Positions 9,055-17,332 are shown, counted from the first letter of the stretch. The stretch is 64,000 nt of DNA from Hyphomonas chukchiensis (GCF_000682695.1 NZ_AWFG01000063.1:62001-126000), one strand, 5' to 3'. The notes: generated from the letters alone by a model not told the origin. Made by a program: numbers and translations.

Positions 9055-10140
9055 TCAGTGTGAATGATCGTCGGTGACCGGCGAAGACGACCAGTGGATA
9101 TGGGTGATCTTCCAGGTGCCGCCTTCGCGGTTCAGGACCATCGTTTCCATCGTTTGCATGTGGATCGCCTTGCCTTCGTAGGTGCCGGTGGCGTCGGACT
9201 GCGAAATCACCGTCGCCATGTCGCCGGACTGGAGCACCTGGCGGTCCTTCAGGTCAAACGAGACAGCCGCCTTATAGGCCATGTCGGCTGGCATATGGTG
9301 ACCGGCATATTCTTCCAGGGACCGCTCGACACTGCCCCCCTCCGCTATGATAACAGCTGGGTCTGTCAACCCGCTTATGGTCTTGCTGTCTCCGGTTTTG
9401 AGCGCGCTGTGGAACGCGTCAACCACACCGCCCGGTGTGCCTGGTGTTTCCGGAGCGATGTCGGCGGGAACAGAACTTTCCGTGTCATGATGGCCATCGC
9501 CAGCGTCATGCGCGGCTGCAACCGGCGCGTGGTGGCCGTCAGAATTGTCATGGCCCGTCGTCCCGGCCATTCCGCCAGCGGCGCCATGATCATCGTCTTC
9601 TGGTCCAATGGCGTCCATCGTACTCATGTCGTGGTCTTCGGGCATTGTTGGCGTGCCGCCACCATGATCGTGGTCATGCCCGTCACCGGTTACTGTCGGT
9701 AGACTTTTAACGCCGAGACCATAGCTGTAGACAATCGTGCCGCCCCACCAGGCCGTTACGGTCAAAGCCAGCGCCGCTGCTGTCAGCCCTGCAATGAAAA
9801 CAGCTGATGCAGCCTTTGCCCGGTTGGTCCAGCGCCATATCGCGAGAAGAATGATCGCGCTTCCTGAAGGGACGGCCCAGTTTCGATGGGTCGTCATTGC
9901 CGCATGCGATGGCGCGTCATGGTCCACCGTGTAGTAGGCCTGCAGCCCGGCAATGATCGTTGCGATGATCGCAAGCGCGCCAAAGGCCAGCATCCAGTCG
10001 GCAGCAGGCGCGAGCGTATCGCGCCACCTCGCAGCGGGGGGAAACCTGGAGAGCAGGTAGGCGGCGACTGCCGTAATCGACAAGGCATATGCAAAGTGAA
10101 CCAGAATGGGGTGAATATTGGGTTCGATGAGACTGTTCAT
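9055..10140 (-). CDS. DUF2231-like membrane protein fused to an NTF2-like domain through a His/Met-rich linker
   Basis: A 361-residue protein in three parts. Residues 1 to about 145 carry HPILVHF and four membrane helices, as in DUF2231 proteins. Residues 154 to 220 are a linker very rich in His and Asp (for example GDGHDHDHGGG and DGHHD), a likely metal-binding tether. Residues 236 to 361 (VVDAFHSALKTGDSKTISGL to the HSSPVTDDHSH-like end) look like a SnoaL/DUF4440 NTF2-like fold. The start at 10140 has AGGAGAACC upstream. It follows copB by 10 bp in the copper operon. A periplasmic copper-buffering role is inference. Confidence 0.75.
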   Translation of the reverse strand: MNSLIEPNIHPILVHFAYALSITAVAAYLLSRFPPAARWRDTLAPAADWMLAFGALAIIATIIAGLQAYYTVDHDAPSHAAMTTHRNWAVPSGSAIILLAIWRWTNRAKAASAVFIAGLTAAALALTVTAWWGGTIVYSYGLGVKSLPTVTGDGHDHDHGGGTPTMPEDHDMSTMDAIGPEDDDHGAAGGMAGTTGHDNSDGHHAPVAAAHDAGDGHHDTESSVPADIAPETPGTPGGVVDAFHSALKTGDSKTISGLTDPAVIIAEGGSVERSLEEYAGHHMPADMAYKAAVSFDLKDRQVLQSGDMATVISQSDATGTYEGKAIHMQTMETMVLNREGGTWKITHIHWSSSPVTDDHSH

Positions 10141-10150
10141 TTTGGTTCTC

Positions 10151-10984
10151 CTAAAACCAGGTTCGAACGCCAGCGACAAAGACGGTTTTATCCGTCTCGC
10201 CTCCGGTCGCCTGGATGAAATCTTTCGTGTCGCCGAAATTGCCTTGCCATTCGACGCCGATATAAGGCGCGAATTCGCGTTTGATCTCGTAACGAAGGCG
10301 CAGACCAGCATCTATGTTATTGAGGCCCGCTCCCAACATTCTCTCGGGAACGTCTTGAAGAGAGAGATTGGCCTCAATACGGGGCTGGAGGATGAGCCGC
10401 TGCGTCAGAAGCAGGTCATACTCAATCTCGGCTCGGGCCGAGACATCCCCCTCGGTGCTCAGGAACGCAGACACATCGATTTCGAAGAAGTATGGAGCCA
10501 GGCCTTGCATGCCAATGACAGCATAATCCAGGCCGTCCGGCTTGAAGTCGTGCCGAAGGCCCGCCTGGACGTTCCAGTACGGCGCAATTGCCCGGGAGTA
10601 GAGAGCCTGGAGCTCGGCATCCTCAACATCGCCATTATTCAACGACGACCTGCCTTCTGTCTTGAGCCAGATCTTGTTGATATCGCCGCCATACCAGGCC
10701 TGCCCATTCCAATAGAGGTCATCACGTCCGTCAGCGCTCTGAGCTTCCAGCTGGTTGAACAGCACGTAGTATGTTGGCTGAGCGCCGCCCTCGTACAAAA
10801 CCTCTTCGCGGGCTTTAGCCATCTCCACAGCGTCATAATAGGCATCTGCCTGCGACCAGAGCGGCTCTTCGCTGGTCTGCGTCCCTTGTTGATTGCCTTC
10901 TTGCTGGGCGAATGCGGGCATTCCGAATGTAAAACTCGATAAAGCCAGACCGGCAGCGATGGTAGAAACGATCTTGATGCGCAT
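10151..10984 (-). CDS. copB: Copper resistance protein CopB, outer-membrane
   Basis: A 277-residue precursor with a signal peptide ending GMPAFAQ. The mature protein carries the CopB pattern of alternating beta-strands: PTYYVLFNQLEAQSADG, YWNGQAWYGGDINKIWLKTE, YSRAIAPYWNVQAGLRHD and the final FVAGVRTWF, consistent with an outer-membrane barrel ending in Phe. The N-terminal Met-rich stretch seen in many CopB proteins is short or missing. The ATG at 10984 overlaps the multicopper oxidase stop as TGATG. It partners the CopA oxidase in periplasmic copper resistance. Confidence 0.9.
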   Translation of the reverse strand: MRIKIVSTIAAGLALSSFTFGMPAFAQQEGNQQGTQTSEEPLWSQADAYYDAVEMAKAREEVLYEGGAQPTYYVLFNQLEAQSADGRDDLYWNGQAWYGGDINKIWLKTEGRSSLNNGDVEDAELQALYSRAIAPYWNVQAGLRHDFKPDGLDYAVIGMQGLAPYFFEIDVSAFLSTEGDVSARAEIEYDLLLTQRLILQPRIEANLSLQDVPERMLGAGLNNIDAGLRLRYEIKREFAPYIGVEWQGNFGDTKDFIQATGGETDKTVFVAGVRTWF

Positions 10985-12960
10985 CACTTGTTCTCCCCGG
11001 TGTTCACATTCGGCATGTCCATGCCACTCATTCCGGAGTGATCCATCTTGCTATGGTCCATGCCTTCCATCGGCATTCCCTCCATGTTCATCATGTCCGG
11101 CATTGAGCTCGCATAGGGATTTGGCTCGTCCAGAACCGAGACGACCTGCATCATGCCGGCGTGCATGTGGTAGAGAAGGTGGCAGTGGAACGCCCAGTCG
11201 CCGACATGTTCGGCTGAGATGTCGACCGAGAGTTTCTCACCGGGTTTGACAACGATCGTGTGTTTACGCGGCTTGTGATCGTTTCCCCCGTTCACGACAT
11301 CGAAGAACATGCCGTGCAGATGGATCGGATGGGGCATCATCGTATCATTGATCATGGTCAGCCGCAGCCGCTCACCCTTGTAGAACTTGATCGGCTCCTT
11401 GATGTGCGCAAATCTGACCCCGTCAAATGACCACATATACCGTTCCATGTTGCTGGTCAGATGCAGTTCGATTTCGCGTTCAGGCGCACGAAGGTCCGGA
11501 TTGCGATCGAGGCTACGAAGCTGTGAATACCGCAGAACGCGATGGTCGACATTGCCGAGCCCCTGTCCGGGCTCATCAAGGCGGTTGACCGGGTTCATGG
11601 CAATTCCAACCACACCCGGACCGCGCTCCACGCCGGATGCCAGGTTGTCCATGGACCCCATGGGTTCCATGCCGGACATCCCGCCATGTTCCATACCCGG
11701 CATCGCGCTGTGGTCCATCCCTTCCATCCCGGGCATCGCGCTGTGGTCCATCCCCGGCATCATACTGTGGTCCATGCCTTCCATTCCTGGCATGGGGGCA
11801 GGGTCCATGTTCTGCATGTCTGGCATGGCACCATGATCCATGCCGCCCATTCCCATGTCCTTCATTGTCAGCAAGACGGGCTCACGCATTTCCGGCGGGG
11901 CCGCGCGCATGCCCTGTTGCGGCGCAAGCGTCGCGACGACCTGGCCCGACCGATCAATCGATTCCGCGACCATTGCAAAGGCCCGCGCTTCTGTCGGTTC
12001 GACGATCACATCGTAAGTTTCAGCTACGCCAATCTGGAACTCGTCCGTCTCCACCGGCTTCACGTTCAGACCGTCAGACGCAACGACAGTCATTGCCAAA
12101 CCGGGAATTCTGAAGTTGAAAATCGACATGGCCGATCCGTTGATGATGCGCAAACGCACGCGTTCGCCAGGCACGAATAAGGCGTCCCAGTTGTCCTGAG
12201 TGGAGCGACCATTGATCAGATAAGTATAGGTCGCCGCCGTGACGTCTGCCCAGTCGGTCTGTGACATCCGCATCTGGTTCCACATGGCGCGATCCTGAAG
12301 GGTCTGACCAAATCCCTTTTCCGAAACGTCTTCGAAGAAATCGCCGACCGTTCGCTGCTGGAAGTTGTAGGTCGGTCCTGCTTTTTTCAGTTTGGAGAAG
12401 ATCCGGTGCGGGCTTTCGAAACTCCAGTCGGAGAGGACAAGTACGTATTCGCGATCACAGGCCACTGGGTCGGCATCCTTCGGATCGATGATCAAAGGTC
12501 CGTAATGACCGAGCTGTTCCTGAAGTCCGGAGTGTGAATGATACCAATAGGTGCCGTTTTGAGCGAGGTTCCATTTATAGTTAAAGGTCTCTCCGGGCTT
12601 GATGCCGGGGAAGGCAATGCCGGGAACACCGTCCATCTGGAATGGGACAAGCAGTCCGTGCCAGTGAATAGACGTATCCTCGGTCAGCATGTTCGTGACG
12701 TTGACGCTGATATCGTCGCCCTCCCTGAACCGGACAAGCGGGCCCGGGACTGAGCCGTTGATGCCCGTCGCCATGCCGGCTTTTCCATTAATCCGGACAG
12801 GGAATGAAGATATTGAAAGATCGAAGTCCTTGCCTGAAAGTGCGGGAATTCCGAGATTGCCTTCGCTCGCGCTCCGAGCCCAGGCAGGCAGGATACCGGA
12901 TACGCCGAGCGCCAGTCCCGCGCCCACACCTGATTGAAGCAGATTCCGTCTGTTTATCAT
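10984..12960 (-). CDS. copA: CopA-family multicopper oxidase with Met-rich repeats
   Basis: A 658-residue periplasmic Cu(I) oxidase (PcoA/CopA family; distinct from the ATPase of the same name). The N-terminus NRRNLLQSGVGAGLALG is a Tat signal. Copper ligands are visible as HWHG (99), YWYHSHSG (138), HPIHLHGMFF and HCHLLYHMHAGM near the C-terminus, giving a complete type 1 and trinuclear set. Residues 366 to 437 are a Met-rich domain of MDHSAMPGMEG-like repeats that should bind extra Cu(I). The C-terminal tail is also Met-rich. It heads a run with copB and follows the CusF-like gene by 72 bp. Confidence 0.93.
   Translation of the reverse strand: MINRRNLLQSGVGAGLALGVSGILPAWARSASEGNLGIPALSGKDFDLSISSFPVRINGKAGMATGINGSVPGPLVRFREGDDISVNVTNMLTEDTSIHWHGLLVPFQMDGVPGIAFPGIKPGETFNYKWNLAQNGTYWYHSHSGLQEQLGHYGPLIIDPKDADPVACDREYVLVLSDWSFESPHRIFSKLKKAGPTYNFQQRTVGDFFEDVSEKGFGQTLQDRAMWNQMRMSQTDWADVTAATYTYLINGRSTQDNWDALFVPGERVRLRIINGSAMSIFNFRIPGLAMTVVASDGLNVKPVETDEFQIGVAETYDVIVEPTEARAFAMVAESIDRSGQVVATLAPQQGMRAAPPEMREPVLLTMKDMGMGGMDHGAMPDMQNMDPAPMPGMEGMDHSMMPGMDHSAMPGMEGMDHSAMPGMEHGGMSGMEPMGSMDNLASGVERGPGVVGIAMNPVNRLDEPGQGLGNVDHRVLRYSQLRSLDRNPDLRAPEREIELHLTSNMERYMWSFDGVRFAHIKEPIKFYKGERLRLTMINDTMMPHPIHLHGMFFDVVNGGNDHKPRKHTIVVKPGEKLSVDISAEHVGDWAFHCHLLYHMHAGMMQVVSVLDEPNPYASSMPDMMNMEGMPMEGMDHSKMDHSGMSGMDMPNVNTGENK
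11650..11865 (-). repeat. Met/His-rich repeats inside the multicopper oxidase
   Basis: Tandem imperfect repeats coding for units such as GMEGMDHSAMP and PGMDHSAMP, about 70 residues with roughly one Met in three. The nearly identical units suggest recent expansion or contraction by slippage. Confidence 0.8.
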
Positions 12961-13032
12961 ATTGTACGCCCTGAATTCATTTGTCTGACAATAGTGTGCA
13001 TCTCCGGAGCCGCCGTGATGGCCGCAGCCGGT

Positions 13033-13464
13033 CTAGTGTGCCCCATGACCGGCCCGGGAACCTGCCGCACAGAGGCCCGGACTGATCTCCGTGTCGCTGG
13101 TCAAGCAGATTTCAGCAATCGGATAGGGGCCGTTCTCGACTTTATGCAGCGTAAACTGAACCCGATCACCAGGGTTGACCGAGGACAGGTCGACACTGTC
13201 GAGCACGTGGAAGGCCATCTTCATCGCAGGCCAGTGAAGGGCAGGGACGGGACCGTGATCCAGACCGATCTTTCGGTTTTCGAGATCAATTGCGACGACT
13301 TTTCCCACACCTTCAAACATGTGGGATGGGCGCATGCTTGCGCTTGCCGGCATATCCATCCTGTCATGATCCATTTTGTCGCCTGGCATCTGCGCCGATG
13401 CGGCCCCGGCGAACATTGCGAGCGCCGTTGCAAGGCAACTGATCGATTTGAGTGGTCGGTTCAT
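13033..13464 (-). CDS. CusF-like periplasmic copper-binding protein
   Basis: A 143-residue exported protein. A signal peptide (ending AGAASAQ) is followed by a Met/His stretch and a CusF-type OB-fold: GVGKVVAIDLENRKIGLDHG, then HWPAMKMAFHV. The expected Cu(I) ligands of CusF (one His, two Met and the capping Trp in WPAMKM) are all present. The ATG at 13464 has GGAGAC upstream. It lies first in the multicopper oxidase/copB operon and would hand Cu(I) to, or buffer it near, those proteins. Confidence 0.87.
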   Translation of the reverse strand: MNRPLKSISCLATALAMFAGAASAQMPGDKMDHDRMDMPASASMRPSHMFEGVGKVVAIDLENRKIGLDHGPVPALHWPAMKMAFHVLDSVDLSSVNPGDRVQFTLHKVENGPYPIAEICLTSDTEISPGLCAAGSRAGHGAH

Positions 13465-14010
13465 CAATGTCTCCAGGGTGAGGGCAGGGGAGGGGCAAGG
13501 AACTCAGGAAAGTCAAAACCGTCGCCAAAAGTTCCATCACCACGTACCTCGCATAGATAGATAGGTCGGCAAGGCAATATGAGTATATGGTGCGGGAGCA
13601 AAGGGCGTTTCCTGTTCCGAAGAGCTGGCGATACACATTATTACGTAAGAGAATCCCGTCCCCCTCAAGACAATCTGCTAATTCCACCGGGAGGGGCGTG
13701 TCTCTACCTGCGGCATGAGTGCTTGCGGGTCATCAGCTCCATAGATGGGGCGAGCTAAAGAGATTATGGGCCCTTAAGGGTTGCCAAAATCGAAACGGAA
13801 TCCGAGCGCATGAAACGCCAGTGGACAAGGCGTCAGTTCCAGCTCCAGGGCTTCGACACGCCAGCCTTCCGTGAAACGCAGCCTCGATTGTATTTCCGGG
13901 CGCCCCCATCAGTAGACCCTCCCGCTCTCAACGGTGTCCGGTGCATCTGCAAAACGCTGCTTTCTTCGCTCTGCCGCTATGACTATTGTCTTGGAATTAT
14001 TATGTCCTAT
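13465..14010. other. Intergenic region between the copper oxidase operon and csoR
   Basis: About 545 bp with no convincing gene on either strand. It must hold the leftward promoter for the CusF-like gene and the rightward csoR promoter. I see a 10-bp palindrome CCCTTAAGGG at 13771 to 13780 but no CsoR- or MerR-type operator for the leftward operon. Confidence 0.5.
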
Positions 14011-14027
14011 ATACCCTGCGGAGGTAT
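13986..14027 (+). promoter_or_regulatory. csoR promoter and CsoR-type operator
   Basis: TTGTCT (13986) and TATATA (14008) are spaced 16 bp. The -10 runs into a 17-bp imperfect inverted repeat ATACCCTGCGGAGGTAT (14011 to 14027), which also contains the GGAGG ribosome site (14020 to 14024) of csoR. Repressor bound here would block both polymerase and ribosome access, which fits tight autoregulation. Confidence 0.7.
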
Positions 14028-14032
14028 ATTTC

Positions 14033-14308
14033 ATGATGGACAAGACGCGCGAAGCGGCGACCAAACGACTGGCCCGGATAGCAGGACAGGTGCGGGGTGT
14101 GGGCGGCATGATTTCCGAAGACCGCTATTGCATTGACGTCGTTCGTCAGATTCAGGCAATCAAGGCGGCTCTCAGTGGGCTGGAAGCGCTGATTCTGGAT
14201 GATCACCTGGACACCTGCGTGCATCAGGCCCTGTCAGGAGAAGATGTTGCTGTGCGTCGGGAGAAGATCGAGGAGCTCGTCGCAGTCCTGGGCGGGCGCC
14301 GAAAATAG
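14033..14308 (+). CDS. csoR: CsoR-family copper-sensing repressor
   Basis: A 91-residue all-helical repressor. The start MMDKTREAATKRLARIAGQV and the block GMISEDRYCIDVVRQI are typical of the CsoR/RcnR family. Cys33, His58 and Cys62 (DRYC, then DHLDTC, an H-x3-C) match the Cys-His-Cys Cu(I) site of CsoR; RcnR and FrmR use different ligand sets. ATG at 14033 is 9 bases after GGAGG. An operator overlaps its promoter, and like sites lie at 6732 and 15424, so this protein probably controls all three units and releases DNA when Cu(I) binds. Confidence 0.92.
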   Translation: MMDKTREAATKRLARIAGQVRGVGGMISEDRYCIDVVRQIQAIKAALSGLEALILDDHLDTCVHQALSGEDVAVRREKIEELVAVLGGRRK

Positions 14309-14557
14309 TGACGTTGCCGCAATTAAGTTCGGTAATGCTGATTTCAGACGAACACCAGAAGTGCTGGATGAAGGCTGGTTGTCCTGCCGCGACTGGCCCT
14401 GTCGTCAGCCTTCTCACCTAAGCTGACACAACGCTTGTCGCGGCAACAGTCACCCCAAGCGACGACTACAGCACGGGGGGACATTGCCACCGGGCGGGCA
14501 GCATTCCCGTAGGAAATAAGCAAATTGTATGTCCACGCTGGGAATGCCGCGCTGCGG

Positions 14558-14836
14558 TCAGGCCGGGCTTTTCTTGTTGAAGAAATTATAAAGCGGCACG
14601 AATAGAAGTGCCGTGTACCAGCCATACGCATAGGCCCACGCAAGACCGACAACGTATCCGGCAATTGACCAATGGAACCCCGGCATGAAGGCGGCCCAGC
14701 CTTGATGCATGTGCATGTTGACCTGTGTGTTGCCCATCATCATGTGCATTGGCACGGTCAGGCCCCACAACATGCATATCGTGAAGGTAATCGCGAGAAA
14801 CAGCGATAACGCGTGACCTAAAGGAACGATCTTCAT
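14558..14836 (-). CDS. DUF5676 family small membrane protein (second copy)
   Basis: A 92-residue, two-helix membrane protein paralogous to the one at 6401 to 6652: PLGHALSLFLAITFTICMLW at the start, AYGWYTALLFVPLYNFFNKK at the end. Between the helices it carries a loop with MHMMMGNTQVNMHMHQGW, much richer in Met and His than the other copy, a plausible Cu(I) site. The ATG overlaps the stop of the Met-rich lipoprotein gene as ATGA, so the two are made together. Confidence 0.8.
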   Translation of the reverse strand: MKIVPLGHALSLFLAITFTICMLWGLTVPMHMMMGNTQVNMHMHQGWAAFMPGFHWSIAGYVVGLAWAYAYGWYTALLFVPLYNFFNKKSPA

Positions 14837-15297
14837 TGCTCGTCTCCAGTAGTGTTGGTGTCTGATTTCATCATCGGGCAGGATCCACTCATTGCGCCAT
14901 GGTCCATCATGCCCTGTCCCATTCCACCAGCCATATGCGCTTCGCATTTCGCGCGCATTTCGGCTTTCATTTCAGGAAACGTCTCCATACAGGCCTTGTG
15001 CTGCGCTTTCATTTCAGGACTCATCATGTCATCGGCAGCCATCCCGCCACCCTGCATCATCCCATCGCCTTGCATCATTCCGCCTTCGGCCATCTTCGTC
15101 ATCATGGTCGCCTGCATGGTTTCGCACTTTGCCCGCATGGCGTCTTTTTCGGCCAATGTCATTGACTGTGTTTCCGATGTGCTGGCGTCGATATTTTCTG
15201 GCGTACCATTCAGGTTGGCGCAGCCCGTCAGGGCCAGAGCTATACCTGCCGACACGAGAACTGCCGTACGTCTTCCAATTGTCAAAGAGGTCGTCAT
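14833..15297 (-). CDS. Met-rich lipoprotein, putative copper-binding
   Basis: A 154-residue lipoprotein with signal sequence and lipobox ALALTGC. The mature protein has about 30 Met and several Cys/His, in runs such as GGMMQGDGMMQGGGMA and AHMAGGMGQGMMDHGAM, with two RAKCE repeats. This composition fits periplasmic Cu(I) capture. I do not recognise a named family. The start at 15297 has GGAGATGAAT upstream. The gene lies 126 bp after a CsoR-like operator and is coupled to the second DUF5676 gene. Confidence 0.72.
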   Translation of the reverse strand: MTTSLTIGRRTAVLVSAGIALALTGCANLNGTPENIDASTSETQSMTLAEKDAMRAKCETMQATMMTKMAEGGMMQGDGMMQGGGMAADDMMSPEMKAQHKACMETFPEMKAEMRAKCEAHMAGGMGQGMMDHGAMSGSCPMMKSDTNTTGDEQ

Positions 15298-15423
15298 ATT
15301 CATCTCCATTTGGTTTCGAGACTGCATTAAGCAGGCTTGCCTGATCAGTATTGATTGTAAAATTTGGCGCTACCGTACACCTGGCGTCAGCCTATGTTCG
15401 ATAAGACCAATACACAAGGCAAT

Positions 15424-15440
15424 ATACCCACTAAGGGTAT
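15424..15440 (-). promoter_or_regulatory. CsoR-type operator upstream of the Met-rich lipoprotein
   Basis: A perfect 6+5+6 inverted repeat ATACCCACTAAGGGTAT. On the minus strand its right half runs into TATATT, a possible -10 box, the same geometry as at 6732. Confidence 0.75.
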
Positions 15441-16451
15441 TTCGTCCCTGATGCAGGTCGAGCTCTCGGATTTGTGATTGGAGGAGCGAATGGACGGTGA
15501 CAGGATTCTGATCCTGTACAGAATTTTTTGAGTCTCGCACGTTTTTCAGATCTTGGTCGTCAATCTTCGCACTCACCAATGATCAGCGCGGACGACCAAT
15601 GGATGCGAGCAATTTTCCAGCCATCATCTGTCTGTCGGAGCCTGACCCTTTCCATCCTACACGAATGGATCATTTTTACCTTCGAAAAGGCCATGCGTTT
15701 GGGAATCCGGTATTACCACCGTCACGGTGTCGCTGCATATCTGCGACCTGCCGGAAAATTATGCAGCGTGCGTGTGGACGCCGCTCACTGTGACTCTCCA
15801 ACGCTGGTACGGCTGTGTCGCAACTCAGGCGCTGCTGCTACCTCTATGCCGATTTCGACATTTGAACACGCGCGCACTCAGTCGAATTCGAGATGAAAAA
15901 TTGAAACTGATGCATAAGGTTTGCGCGTGTATATAGAGAAGGAAATGGTTCTGCTTGATCAGTGCGCTTCTTTGTTGGCGCAGTCCGGTCGCGCATCGAT
16001 CTCTTCAGGAAAATCATCATGTCTTCCTGCCGTAGGCCAGCGGCGCGGCTGCTCGCGATGAACACGCGCAAGGCATCACCCTCGCGACCGCGACGAAGGC
16101 GCAGATGGGTGGACGAAGTCAGGGGCTGGCACCTGGCCGGAGTGGCAATATGATGGGCGGCTACGGGGGATCGACATTCCAAGACTAGCCGTGGTGCTGG
16201 ACGCTATCGGCATTTTGGCGTTCTGTCCCCGCAAACCATGAGCCACATTATTCCACCATGTTTTTCCCCCGTCGATCGGAATCAGATGAAATGTCGTTTG
16301 GAAAATGACCCCGAGCTGTGTTTCTTCGCTACTGCAATAGCAATTGGCGGTGAGAATTTGGATGCCATTGCGAACGTGCTAATTTGCGAGCGGGAAGACC
16401 GCGTTTCGATCACACCTTCTCAAACCTCGGATAATGGAAGTGGTAACGATC
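15441..16451. other. Gene-poor region of about 1 kb
   Basis: Short frames are present on both strands, but none has a recognisable protein, a convincing ribosome site and sensible composition together. A short Gly/Met-rich in-frame end (about 16105 to 16187, MGGRSQGLAPGRSGNMMGGY, stop TAG) looks like the tail of a decayed gene. The stretch probably contains remnants from past rearrangement. Confidence 0.4.
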
Positions 16452-17141
16452 ATGCCTGTTTCAGTCACTTATTTCTCGGACGTTCTTTGTATTTGGGCCT
16501 ATGCGTCCCAAATCCGGCTTGAAGAGATTGCCAGAAACTTCGGGGCGGACGTTCAAGTTGATTATAGGTTCTGCTCCGTCTTTGGAAATTCCGCCGACAA
16601 GATTTCGCGGCGATGGGCCGACAAAGGAGCCTATGCGGGATTCAATCGGCATCTGCGAGAGGTCGGGAAGACATTCAGCCACATCGACGTCCATCCCGAG
16701 ATTTGGCTTACAACCAAGCCAGCGAGTTCGGACAGTGCACATCTGTTCATCAAAGCTGTCCAGATTGTGGAGCTGAAATCTGAAGGTGGAGGCAATTCCG
16801 GTGTTGGTGGCCCTCTTTCAGCGCAATTGATCTGGCAGTTGCGTCGCGCATTTTTCCATGAGTGCCGCGACGTCTCCCAGCGCAAGGTTCAGCATGCGAT
16901 TGCCGAACAGATCGGCATTCCAATTGCCCCGGTGGAGGCTGAGATCAACAATGGTGCGGCGTTCGCTTCACTGGCCGCCGATAACCTTCAGCGAGATCAG
17001 CTCAAGATCGAGGGCAGTCCGACTTTTGTGCTCAATCAGGGTCGCCAGAAGCTCTATGGAAATCTGGGGTACCGCGTCATCGAAGTGAACATCCGTGAAT
17101 TGTTGCGGGAACCTGGCGTAAGCGAAATGAGCTGGTGCTGA
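16452..17141 (+). CDS. DsbA-family (FrnE-like) thioredoxin-fold protein lacking the second active-site Cys
   Basis: A 229-residue cytoplasmic protein of the DsbA/FrnE/2-hydroxychromene isomerase group. It starts MPVSVTYFSDVLCIWAYASQ, where the usual CxxC is CIWA, so it cannot form the normal disulfide. A helical insert follows, and IEGSPTFVLNQGRQKLYGNLGYRVIE supplies the cis-Pro loop (SPTF). Start at 16452 has GGAAG upstream; an in-frame ATG at 16434 is an alternative. It stands alone between the gene-poor stretch and the MerR gene. Function is unknown; redox or glutathione-linked chemistry is possible. Confidence 0.75.
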   Translation: MPVSVTYFSDVLCIWAYASQIRLEEIARNFGADVQVDYRFCSVFGNSADKISRRWADKGAYAGFNRHLREVGKTFSHIDVHPEIWLTTKPASSDSAHLFIKAVQIVELKSEGGGNSGVGGPLSAQLIWQLRRAFFHECRDVSQRKVQHAIAEQIGIPIAPVEAEINNGAAFASLAADNLQRDQLKIEGSPTFVLNQGRQKLYGNLGYRVIEVNIRELLREPGVSEMSWC

Positions 17142-17301
17142 GTGACCCGAGACCCTGAACATCCAATGATCCCAGCATTTTGTGCTTATCTACAAGCTGA
17201 ATGATTCAGCCCACAAGACAGCGACACTTAGTGTCCTACGATCACTTCAAACCCGATTGGCAAAACCGGGTTCAAGCGCGGTTCACTTCTCAATTGTCGC
17301 C

Positions 17302-17332
17302 TCTTTATTCTCTACAGCCGATAGAGGGTCAA
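17302..17332 (-). promoter_or_regulatory. Orphan MerR-type promoter/operator
   Basis: Reading leftward: TTGACC (17332 to 17327), a 19-bp spacer with the dyad CTCTA-N7-TAGAG (17310 to 17326), then TAAAGA (17307 to 17302). A stretched 19-bp spacer with an internal dyad is the signature of MerR-activated promoters. No gene on the minus strand follows it; the FrnE-like gene there runs the other way. Confidence 0.6.

Noticed and set aside
11650-11865. CRISPR-like short repeats
   Set aside because: These are in-frame codon repeats of Met-rich protein units, without equal-length spacers.
13771-13780. Palindrome CCCTTAAGGG before csoR
   Set aside because: Too short and without a second copy; does not match the CsoR-type repeats.
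15528-15896. 122-residue plus-strand frame in the gene-poor region
   Set aside because: No ribosome site, no family, and mixed composition; not strong enough to call a gene.
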